In this document: piece by piece, positions 1 through 7,104 of the stretch | Layout of the letters: every line of letters begins with the position of its first letter | How positions within the stretch are numbered: position 1 is the first letter of the stretch | Assembly: GCA_947303185.1 (NCBI GenBank) | Contig: CAMYXF010000001.1 | Span: 248,001 to 312,000, forward strand | Length of the DNA stretch: 64,000 nucleotides | Reading direction: 5' to 3' | Source of the DNA: an uncultured Clostridia bacterium | GTDB taxonomy: Bacteria > Bacillota > Clostridia > Saccharofermentanales > Saccharofermentanaceae | Position numbers and translations under genes: made by a program | Notes under the pieces: model-generated | Database searches by the model: none | Told to the model about the DNA's origin: nothing | Seen by the model: the letters and a program-made list of their open reading frames with translations, nothing else

Positions 1-28
1 ATTGCTACTTAATCATCAGGAGGCCAAT

Positions 29-574
29 ATGAACGAATACATTAAGCAGATATCTGACAGAATCAGAGAGCTTAGAGACATCCTTGACTTGACTGCAGAA
101 GAAGTTGCTTCAGGCTGCGGCGTGAGCCAGGAAGAGTATTTAGCATATGAAAACGGCGAAAAGGAGATCCCGATCAGCGTACTTTATAAGGTCGCTGGTA
201 TTTTCAAGGTGGACCCTACAGTGCTGATGACAGGCGACGTTCCGAGAATGGACGATTATACAGTGGTAAGAGGCGGCAACGGCGTTAAGGTCGAGCGTTA
301 TCCCGGCTATTCTTTCAGTGCCCTCGCTTTCAACTATAAGCACAGACAGATGGATCCTATGATCGTTACTTTGTCCAAGTCAGAGACAGCTGAGTTCGTT
401 CACCACGGCGGACAGGAGTTCAACTATGTCATCGAGGGCGCGATCAAGGTTATCGTCGGCGACAGAGAATTTACACTTGAGGCAGGAGATTCCATTTACT
501 TCAATCCTGAGAAGCCTCACGGACAGAGAGCCGTGACGGAGACTGCTAAGTTCCTCACAATCATCAACGAGTGA
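29..574 (+). CDS. XRE-family regulator with C-terminal cupin domain
   Basis: Predicted cytoplasmic transcription factor of 181 aa. Residues 1-70 form an XRE/Cro-type helix-turn-helix (EEVASGCGVSQEEYLAYENG), and residues about 105-180 form a small cupin barrel with an HHGGQEF...Y motif and a PHGQ motif, the usual ligand-binding layout of the family. An earlier TTG at position 2 is open, but AGGAGG at 18-23 sits 5 bases before the ATG at 29, so 29 is the start. An AMP-forming acyl-CoA ligase follows 60 bp downstream on the same strand. Such regulators are often encoded beside the enzyme they control, so control of the ligase gene is a reasonable inference. The ligand is unknown. Confidence 0.9.
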   Translation: MNEYIKQISDRIRELRDILDLTAEEVASGCGVSQEEYLAYENGEKEIPISVLYKVAGIFKVDPTVLMTGDVPRMDDYTVVRGGNGVKVERYPGYSFSALAFNYKHRQMDPMIVTLSKSETAEFVHHGGQEFNYVIEGAIKVIVGDREFTLEAGDSIYFNPEKPHGQRAVTETAKFLTIINE

Positions 575-634
575 TTTAGCAGTTCTACCCCATTACTCAC
601 GGAAAATTTGAAGTAGAAAAGGAAGTATATACCC

Positions 635-2344
635 ATGGATTTATTAAGCAGATTTGTTAACAGAATTGAATTTGACAGCTATAAGGACTTTAAAGAGAAT
701 TTCAAGATCATAACACCGGAGGATTTCAACTTCGGTTTCGACGTTGTCGATGTTTATGCACAGGAAGATCCTGAGAAGGAAGCGCTTATCTGGTGCGATG
801 ACGATGGCAACGAGAGACATTTCACATTTAAGGATGTCAGCGAAAAGAGCAACCGCGTTGCCAACATGTTCAAGGGCCTTGGAATCAAGAAGGGCGACAG
901 AGTCCTCATGATGCTCCGTCAGCGTCCTGAAGTATGGTTCACAATGGTTGGTCTTCACAAGCTCGGCGCAGTTGTTATCCCTGCTACATTCCAGCTTCTT
1001 TATCACGACATCGTATACAGATGCAATGCTGCTGACGTTAAGATGATCGTTTGCGCTGACGATCCGCAGATCATTGAGCACGTTAACAAGGCACGTCCCG
1101 ACTGCAAGACAGTTCAGTACTGCAGCGTTATCGGCGAAGCACCTGAGGGATGGAGATCTCTTACAGATGATATCGATAATGCATCCCCTGTTTTCGAGCG
1201 TCCCACAGGCGACGAAGCTACACACGCATACGATCCCATGATGATCTATTTCTCATCAGGTACAACCGGTGAGCCTAAGATGATCCTTCACGACTACACA
1301 CTTCCTTTGGGACATATCGTTACTGCTAAGTACTGGCAGCAGGTTTACGACGGATGCAGACACTTAACACAGGCTGACTCAGGCTGGGCTAAGTTTGCAT
1401 GGGGTAAGATCTATGGTCAGTGGATCTGCGGTGCGGTTAACGTTACTTACGATACACAGAAATTCAAGGCTTCCAGAATGCTTGAGATCATGGAAAAGCT
1501 TAAGCTCAACTCATTCTGCGGACCTTCTACGATCTACAGATATCTCATTCAGGAAGATCTTACAAAGTACGACTTCTCTTCCATCAAGCATTGCTCAATG
1601 GCAGGCGAGCCTTTGAATCCTGAAGTATTCTACAAGTGGCAGAAATACACAGGCCTTGAGATCCGTGAGGGATTCGGCCAGACAGAAGGAAGCGTTCTTT
1701 TCGCTAACTTCCCCTGGATCGACGTAAAGCCCGGTTCAACAGGTATGCCCACACCTATCTACGACATCCAGCTGGTTGACGAGAACGGCGTTCCGGTTGA
1801 GGACGGTATCGTTGGTAATATCGTTATCAAGAATGCTTCTTCACGTCCTACAGGACTTTTCCGTGAGTACTACAAGAACCCTGAAGCAATGGAAGCTCAG
1901 TGGCCCGGCGCAGACTACAGCACTGGTGATACAGCATGGAGAGATCCTGAGGGTTATATCTGGTTCGTAGGAAGAAACGACGACGTTATCAAGTGCTCCG
2001 GTTACCGTATCGGACCTTTCGAAGTTGAGAGCGCTCTCATGACACACGATGCAGTTCTCGAGTGCGCTGTTACGGCTGTTCCCGACCCGATGAGAGGCCA
2101 GGTTGTTAAGGCAACTGTTGTCCTCACAAAGGCATATAAGGAGAAGGCTTCACCCGAACTCGTAAAAGAACTCCAGAATCACGTTAAGAACGCTACAGCT
2201 CCTTATAAGTATCCCAGAGTTATCGAGTTCGTAGACGAGCTCCCCAAGACCACCAGCGGTAAGATTATGCGTACTGCAATCAGAAAGGCCGACGAGGCTA
2301 AGTACAGAGCAGAGCAGGAAGCAGCAGCTAAGGCTCAGCTTTAA
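635..2344 (+). CDS. AMP-forming acyl-CoA synthetase (acetyl/medium-chain acyl-CoA ligase family)
   Basis: A 569-aa ANL-superfamily enzyme that should activate a carboxylic acid with ATP to an acyl-adenylate and then form the CoA thioester. Visible motifs are the P-loop-like FSSGTTGEPK, the REGFGQTEG core, STGDTAWRD followed by GRNDDVIKCSGYRIGP, and the C-terminal catalytic lysine in PKTTSGKIMR. Length and motif order match acetyl-CoA or medium-chain acyl-CoA synthetases; the substrate cannot be told from sequence. The ATG at 635 is preceded by AAAAGGAAG. It follows the XRE-cupin gene and probably shares its transcript. Its stop codon overlaps the stop of convergent hemW in a TTAA tetramer. 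Confidence 0.9.
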   Translation: MDLLSRFVNRIEFDSYKDFKENFKIITPEDFNFGFDVVDVYAQEDPEKEALIWCDDDGNERHFTFKDVSEKSNRVANMFKGLGIKKGDRVLMMLRQRPEVWFTMVGLHKLGAVVIPATFQLLYHDIVYRCNAADVKMIVCADDPQIIEHVNKARPDCKTVQYCSVIGEAPEGWRSLTDDIDNASPVFERPTGDEATHAYDPMMIYFSSGTTGEPKMILHDYTLPLGHIVTAKYWQQVYDGCRHLTQADSGWAKFAWGKIYGQWICGAVNVTYDTQKFKASRMLEIMEKLKLNSFCGPSTIYRYLIQEDLTKYDFSSIKHCSMAGEPLNPEVFYKWQKYTGLEIREGFGQTEGSVLFANFPWIDVKPGSTGMPTPIYDIQLVDENGVPVEDGIVGNIVIKNASSRPTGLFREYYKNPEAMEAQWPGADYSTGDTAWRDPEGYIWFVGRNDDVIKCSGYRIGPFEVESALMTHDAVLECAVTAVPDPMRGQVVKATVVLTKAYKEKASPELVKELQNHVKNATAPYKYPRVIEFVDELPKTTSGKIMRTAIRKADEAKYRAEQEAAAKAQL

Positions 2345-3543
2345 AGAAAATCTTCAATTACTTTATTGGCAAGATCAAGACCGCTCCGTGTTAATCGGAG
2401 CGTTCTTTCTTTGCGCTCTAATAATCCTTTTTTTATGTTGTCTTCTACTTCGCCTGCGAAAACATTTTCGAACTCAACACCGAACAATTTATAGAATTCA
2501 TCGAGCAGAATTCCTTCGGTTGTTCTGAGTCTCAAGAAAGGAACTTCGCGCATCTTATCTTCTTTGGAAAGCATCTCTTCAACATACAAAGAAACGAGGT
2601 CTTCCCTGCTTCCTTCAAGGAATTCTTTATAGTCTTTTGAAGTGAGATTTTGCATCTCATTTATATACGAATTAACGTCATCTTTATGGCCGTATCTCAT
2701 GTCACCGAGATAGCCGTGCGCGCCCGCGCCGATCGCAAAATATTCGCACGAATTCCAATAAGAAGAATTATGTATACTCTTAAATCCTGGCAGCGCACTG
2801 TTGGAAATTTCATATGTCTCATAACCCAAACTCTGCAAGAATTTACGTGTGCCGTGATACATCTTTCGCTCGTTATCGGGAGAGACAAAATCTTCCAATG
2901 TTTTGCTGTATCTTTCGAAAAAAGGAGTGCCTTCTTCTATGCTCAATGAATATGTGCTTATGTGCTTTACACCAAGCTCATAAAATGTCTTTATATCCTG
3001 CTTAATTCCTTCAAGAGTTTCACCCGGAACACCGGTTATGAGATCAGCAGAAACATTCGTAAAACCTGCTGCAGTTATCTTCTTTATCGCATCGATCGCG
3101 CCCTTTGAATCGTGCAGTCTTCCGAGTGTTTTAAGCACGTCATCGTGCAAAGACTGGACACCCAAAGATACGCGGTTAAAACCTGCTTTAAGATACTCTT
3201 CAAGCTTGTCTTCCGTGACCGAAGAAGGATTAACTTCTATCGTGATTTCAGCGTCATCTGATATGGAAAAATTCTTCTTAATTGAACCGAGTAATTCGGC
3301 AATAAATCTGCTGTCAGGAACAGACGGTGTACCGCCTCCGAAATAGACTGTATCCTTTCCGTCTTTGTCTGTAAGAGGATTAGTACCTGTCGTATCAGTG
3401 ATGACTGAACCGGTAAGTTCAGTCTCTTTTATTGCAGCCTTATAGAACTCCTCAATGCATGAGTTATCAGTTACCGAATAGAAATCGCAATATGGACATT
3501 TGCGCGCGCAGAAAGGATTATGGACGTAGATATGTCTTGCCAT
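2341..3543 (-). CDS. hemW: HemW-type radical SAM protein (heme chaperone family)
   Basis: A 400-aa radical SAM protein. The N-terminus has the CxxxCxxC iron-sulfur motif (FCARKCPYCDFYS, cysteines 12, 16 and 19), followed by YFGGGTPS and EVNPSS, as in HemW and related HemN-like proteins. Family knowledge points to heme delivery rather than coproporphyrinogen oxidation, because the compact length fits HemW. It starts at an ATG that overlaps the stop of the upstream TOPRIM-like gene by one base (TGATG), so it should be translationally coupled to that gene. It converges on the acyl-CoA ligase gene with overlapping stops. In many Firmicutes hemW lies near lepA and hrcA; here it does not. Confidence 0.88.
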   Translation of the reverse strand: MARHIYVHNPFCARKCPYCDFYSVTDNSCIEEFYKAAIKETELTGSVITDTTGTNPLTDKDGKDTVYFGGGTPSVPDSRFIAELLGSIKKNFSISDDAEITIEVNPSSVTEDKLEEYLKAGFNRVSLGVQSLHDDVLKTLGRLHDSKGAIDAIKKITAAGFTNVSADLITGVPGETLEGIKQDIKTFYELGVKHISTYSLSIEEGTPFFERYSKTLEDFVSPDNERKMYHGTRKFLQSLGYETYEISNSALPGFKSIHNSSYWNSCEYFAIGAGAHGYLGDMRYGHKDDVNSYINEMQNLTSKDYKEFLEGSREDLVSLYVEEMLSKEDKMREVPFLRLRTTEGILLDEFYKLFGVEFENVFAGEVEDNIKKGLLERKERTLRLTRSGLDLANKVIEDFL

Positions 3544-4223
3544 CAGAACTCACGCCTGCGGTAAATCGGAACAGGGTTCTTGAGAGCCGTGACAAACGCC
3601 ATCTTAAACGTGTTAAAGCTCGGTGAGATATTCTTCTGGGGAACCATGTATCTTGATATGGTCTCAGCCCACAAAGCCTTGTAGTGGCCGATAGCGGGAT
3701 AACCGATCTCGATCAGCTCTTCTGCGTTCTCGCTTATTGCTCTGCAGAGCACTTCCCATGTTCCGCATACGGAATCCTGTTCGTAAGAATCAAGGACATC
3801 CATCCTGCTGTCAGGATATGCGGCGCGGATCGCATCTCTGTCACCTAATACCCATGCTTCGATCTCTTCAGTACTAAGACCGACAATGCTTCTGATATCA
3901 GGTGCATACTTGGATGCACAAGAATAGATCATCTGTCTTAATTCCTGAGGATCGTTGTCGTCGGAATCCATGGCGATAATGAGGATGACATCCTTGCCGC
4001 CATATACTTTGTTGTACGCTCTGAGCTTTGCAGGAAGGAGATCTAACAAAGAACTTGCAAACTTCGGCGGTGCGGCATCCATATCCTTAGGGAAGCTTCC
4101 GCAGCCTCTGTGCGGATGAACATGAAGTTCAAAATCCACACCTTCATTCTCTGCAATTCTTTCTGCAAGACGCTGTACTACAACAGCTCCTGATTTATCT
4201 TCTGACAGTATCTCGATCAGCAT
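3543..4223 (-). CDS. TOPRIM-like protein of the DUF4276 type, partner of an AAA ATPase
   Basis: A 226-aa cytoplasmic protein with no signal or membrane segment. Sequence features recall the TOPRIM fold of DUF4276/RloB-like proteins: an N-terminal acidic strand (EILSEDKSG, residues 4-12), an acidic cluster IIAMDSDDND (residues 82-91) and EEIEAWVLGD (119-128). TOPRIM acidic residues bind metal and cut or join DNA in known families; activity here is inference. It begins 9 bp after an AAA ATPase gene and ends overlapping hemW. The pairing resembles ATPase plus TOPRIM modules such as PARIS or AbiL, but I cannot assign it to any named system. Confidence 0.7.
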   Translation of the reverse strand: MLIEILSEDKSGAVVVQRLAERIAENEGVDFELHVHPHRGCGSFPKDMDAAPPKFASSLLDLLPAKLRAYNKVYGGKDVILIIAMDSDDNDPQELRQMIYSCASKYAPDIRSIVGLSTEEIEAWVLGDRDAIRAAYPDSRMDVLDSYEQDSVCGTWEVLCRAISENAEELIEIGYPAIGHYKALWAETISRYMVPQKNISPSFNTFKMAFVTALKNPVPIYRRREF

Positions 4224-4232
4224 TTATAAGCC

Positions 4233-5435
4233 TCAGTTATCATCTTCCGGTCTAGTATCAAGGTGTCCGCCGTACCAGATCGCGCCCATGCCGACGCCCT
4301 GGTGGAACATCTCCATTACGAGCGGATCTTCACCCGCGCAGCGAATTGAAACGTCGCCGTCATCCTTTTCGAAAGTACGCTCAAAGATCCAGATCTCCTT
4401 GGGAGATAATGTCTCAATGATATACGGATTGTGCGTTGAAAAGACTATCTGGCAATAGTGGTTCTTCATTGTGTAATCACGCATCTCGTCGCTTAAAACG
4501 TCGACCATGTCGTGATAGAGATCCTTGTCGGGAGTCTCAATGAATATCGTTGATCTAGGGCTCTTGTCGCGGAGCAAAAGCAGATAGAGGAAAAGCTTGT
4601 CAGGGCTTTCCTTAAGCGCCAGAGGAAGATTCTTCTTGTGCTTCATTGCAGGGATCTTATCCTTGATCTCCGTGATGATGCGCTCGTATTCTTCTTCGTC
4701 ATTCATCTTGATGTATTCAAGAACGTTGCCGACATTGGAGCCTGAGCTGTTAAGATGCTTGTGTCCGCCCGGAGCGCCGCCCTCGTAGTAATAAGAACTC
4801 TGTTCTTCTGAAGAAAAGCTGCAGAAGAACCATGAGGAAATCTCTTTATATAGCATTACGAAATCCCTGTATCCGCTGATCTTTCCATAAAGGCTCAAAG
4901 CGGTAAGGTGCTCGTCTTCAACACCGATATCAGACTTGTCGGGAGAATCATTGAAGTTAATAATGTAGCCTTCTCCGCCCTTCATATCGAGGATATTAAC
5001 AGGCATCTTCTCACCGTCTTTCTCAGTGACGAGAGTAATCTTTTCCTCATCGATAACGGGGCTCATGTATCTGCTTGTAACTATGCCAAGTTCATACTGG
5101 ATGTACTTGGGGCAGCCGTTCTTTTTATCTTCAAGTTTGAAGAAGACTCTGAACCTGGAAGGACTTGAAATGTCCGGAGTCATGTTGGCAAAGCCCGGCC
5201 TTCCGTAGCTTATGGAAGCGACCGCACAGCCCTGAGTGATACAGTCCTTGAGGAAAGCCATGCAACCCATGAAGGATGTCTTACCGGTGTTGTTACGGCC
5301 GATAAAAGCATTAAGACCGCGCATGCTGTTGTAAGACTTTTTGCCGTCTTTGTTTTCGATGAAATCGTCAATCAGGATACCAGCTTTGTCTCTGTCGAAA
5401 ATATCGAAGTTAAGGATCTCAATTCCAAGGATCAT
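4233..5435 (-). CDS. AAA (AAA_21/OLD-like) ATPase
   Basis: A 400-aa ABC-class ATPase without membrane segments. Walker A is GRNNTGKT (residues 46-53). A Walker B-like strand TIFIETPDKD lies near residue 297, and FSTHNPYIIE near 332 looks like the switch-histidine region. The layout matches AAA_21/OLD-type ATPases that act with nucleases in DNA surveillance. A very strong ribosome binding site, AAAGGAGGTGA, precedes the ATG. It is first in a three-gene unit with the TOPRIM-like gene and hemW, just downstream of a terminator-like hairpin at 5461-5488. The acidic Walker B residues are ETPD rather than the usual DEP, so catalytic competence should be checked. Confidence 0.8.
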   Translation of the reverse strand: MILGIEILNFDIFDRDKAGILIDDFIENKDGKKSYNSMRGLNAFIGRNNTGKTSFMGCMAFLKDCITQGCAVASISYGRPGFANMTPDISSPSRFRVFFKLEDKKNGCPKYIQYELGIVTSRYMSPVIDEEKITLVTEKDGEKMPVNILDMKGGEGYIINFNDSPDKSDIGVEDEHLTALSLYGKISGYRDFVMLYKEISSWFFCSFSSEEQSSYYYEGGAPGGHKHLNSSGSNVGNVLEYIKMNDEEEYERIITEIKDKIPAMKHKKNLPLALKESPDKLFLYLLLLRDKSPRSTIFIETPDKDLYHDMVDVLSDEMRDYTMKNHYCQIVFSTHNPYIIETLSPKEIWIFERTFEKDDGDVSIRCAGEDPLVMEMFHQGVGMGAIWYGGHLDTRPEDDN

Positions 5436-5450
5436 TACCGGTCACCTCCT

Positions 5451-5488
5451 TTATAAGAAAGCGGCCGCGAAAAATGTCACGCGGCCGT
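5451..5488 (-). terminator. Rho-independent terminator downstream of the coaD operon
   Basis: On the minus strand CGGCCGCG (5487-5480) pairs with CGCGGCCG (5469-5462) across a 10-nt loop and is followed by a modest T-rich stretch, TTTCTT. It lies between the coiled-coil gene and the AAA ATPase gene and would separate the two transcripts. The stem is strong but the T tract is weak. Confidence 0.6.
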
Positions 5489-5530
5489 TGATGCTTTTCT
5501 CAATACTGTTCTAAATAACAAACCTTATCG

Positions 5531-6025
5531 TTACTCTGTCTCTTCAAGAGTGCTGTTGATCTCAGTAAGGTTTGTCTGGATCTTGGCCATGTTATCTGAA
5601 AGTGTCTCATTAACGTTCTCAAGGAGAGACTTAACATAGATGTGAGCGTTTCTTCTGAGTTCTTCTGCCTGAGCCTCAGCGTTTGCAATGATCTGGGCAG
5701 CTTCTTCTCTTGCGCCTCTTGTGATCTCGTGATCGTTAACCTTCATGGCATACATGCGGTTAGCGTCGTCGATGATCTTCTTGTTCTTCTCTCTTGCTGT
5801 GCTGATGATATCCTGAGCTCTTGCTACGATGTCATTGGACTGGGCAACGGAAGCAGGAAGATTATTCTTTAAGATCTGAAGTGAGTTGATTGTCTCTGTT
5901 CTCTCAATAGAGCATTTATCTGAGAAAGGAACACTAGATGCATCCTTGACCATATCGATAAGGTAATCGATATGCTTGATAGCGTCATAGCGCTGTCCGC
6001 CCTGATTGAAATTGCTGTTCTCCAT
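5531..6025 (-). CDS. Coiled-coil protein (V-ATPase subunit H-like), function unknown
   Basis: A 164-aa hydrophilic protein. Residues 60-165 are rich in A, E, N and K with long predicted helices (for example REEAAQIIANAEAQAEELRR), typical of a coiled coil. There is no signal peptide or membrane helix. Similar short coiled-coil proteins are often found directly after coaD in Clostridia and are annotated loosely as ATPase subunit H-like; the function is not known. GGAAGGAC precedes the ATG, and coaD ends 2 bp upstream, so the two are almost certainly cotranscribed. Confidence 0.75.
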   Translation of the reverse strand: MENSNFNQGGQRYDAIKHIDYLIDMVKDASSVPFSDKCSIERTETINSLQILKNNLPASVAQSNDIVARAQDIISTAREKNKKIIDDANRMYAMKVNDHEITRGAREEAAQIIANAEAQAEELRRNAHIYVKSLLENVNETLSDNMAKIQTNLTEINSTLEETE

Positions 6026-6027
6026 TA

Positions 6028-6522
6028 TTATGTCCTTCCTTTCAATAATTTATCCTTTACAAGATCTATTATCTCGGCCGGAACCATCTTTGAGATGTCC
6101 CCTCCGTATGAACCCACTTCTTTAACCATCGAAGAACTGATGAGAGACAGGTCGTCTCTGCAGGGCAGGAGCACCGCGTCGTAGCCTGAATAAAGCAGGC
6201 GGTTAGCAAGTGCGTGTTCGGATTCGTATCTGAAGTCAGACTCTGATCTGATGCCTCTTACGGAAGCACAGCATCCGAGCTGCTGGTAAAGGTCGACCAA
6301 AAGGCCTCCCCAAGCCATGACCTCGACGTTATCCAAACCGTCGTTCTTCAATGAGAGCTTGATAAGCTCAACTCTCTCTTCGGGAGTGAATAAAGGAGTT
6401 TTGGCGGCATTCTCCATGACAGCGACGACCAGCTTGTCACAGAGCCTTGAAGCTCTTCTGGCGATGTCTCTGTGTCCTCTGGTAAAGGGATCAAACGTCC
6501 CCGGGAAGAGCATTACCTTCAA
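6028..6522 (-). CDS. coaD: Pantetheine-phosphate adenylyltransferase
   Basis: Catalyses the fourth step of CoA synthesis, 4'-phosphopantetheine plus ATP to dephospho-CoA. The N-terminal nucleotidyltransferase motif is FPGTFDPFTRGH, with the (T/H)xGH signature; GIRSESDFRYE and the C-terminal SSSMVKE are also family motifs. The open frame extends to a TTG at 6540, but that TTG precedes GGAGG, so the likely start is the TTG at 6522 (MKVMLFPG, 164 aa) or the ATG at 6513. Length fits the family (about 160 aa). It follows rsmD by 18 bp, the standard rsmD-coaD pair. Confidence 0.93.
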   Translation of the reverse strand: MKVMLFPGTFDPFTRGHRDIARRASRLCDKLVVAVMENAAKTPLFTPEERVELIKLSLKNDGLDNVEVMAWGGLLVDLYQQLGCCASVRGIRSESDFRYESEHALANRLLYSGYDAVLLPCRDDLSLISSSMVKEVGSYGGDISKMVPAEIIDLVKDKLLKGRT

Positions 6523-6540
6523 AATTCCTATCCTCCGCAA

Positions 6541-7104
6541 TTATACCTTAAAAAATGTTATCACTGTAAGACCATAACTACAAGAACGAACACACTTCAG
6601 ACCGCTTATTTCTTCGGGCATTTCACAATCTTTGTCATGTTCAACGATAAGCATGCCGCCGGGAGCCAACATATCGAAGTCAGAAATGTACTTCGCAGTC
6701 TCTTCAAGCCTTAAAGGCACGTCCTTGTAGGGTGGATCCATGAATATAATATCAAATTTCTCGCCGGCCTGCCCCAGGAGCTCTAACGCCTGGGCCGTGC
6801 TCTTCTTATAAAACCTTATCTCATCGGAGCCTTCCATCCTGATCTTGCTGATATTCCTGGCGATTATGGATGCTGCCTGACCGCTCCTCTCTACGAGCGT
6901 TACGCGCTTTGCGCCACGGCTTAAGGCTTCTATTCCTATCTGTCCGGAGCCTGCGAAAAGGTCCAGGAACTCAGAATCCGGCACATAAGACTGGATAATG
7001 GAGAACAAAGCCTCCTTTACCTTATCGGTCGTAGGTCTTGTCTTGTCGCCCTCGGGCGCCTGCAATATAGTTCCCCTGAATCTTCCCGTTACTACTCTCG
7101 GCAT
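6541..7104 (-). CDS. rsmD: 16S rRNA (guanine-966-N2)-methyltransferase
   Basis: A 187-aa SAM-dependent methyltransferase that modifies G966 in the small ribosomal subunit. The N-terminus MPRVVTGRFRG...RPTTDKVKEALF is characteristic of RsmD, the SAM-binding loop is DLFAGSGQIGIEALSRGA, and the catalytic motif is FMDPPY. The ATG overlaps the recG stop by one base (TGATG), showing translational coupling. Neighbours recG upstream and coaD downstream are conserved in Firmicutes. Confidence 0.93.
   Translation of the reverse strand: MPRVVTGRFRGTILQAPEGDKTRPTTDKVKEALFSIIQSYVPDSEFLDLFAGSGQIGIEALSRGAKRVTLVERSGQAASIIARNISKIRMEGSDEIRFYKKSTAQALELLGQAGEKFDIIFMDPPYKDVPLRLEETAKYISDFDMLAPGGMLIVEHDKDCEMPEEISGLKCVRSCSYGLTVITFFKV

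Noticed and set aside
3543..5435. Firm naming of the ATPase-TOPRIM pair as PARIS, Gabija or AbiL
   Set aside because: Gabija has a UvrD helicase partner and PARIS uses a DUF4435 partner; the similarity is of layout only, so the pair is left unnamed.
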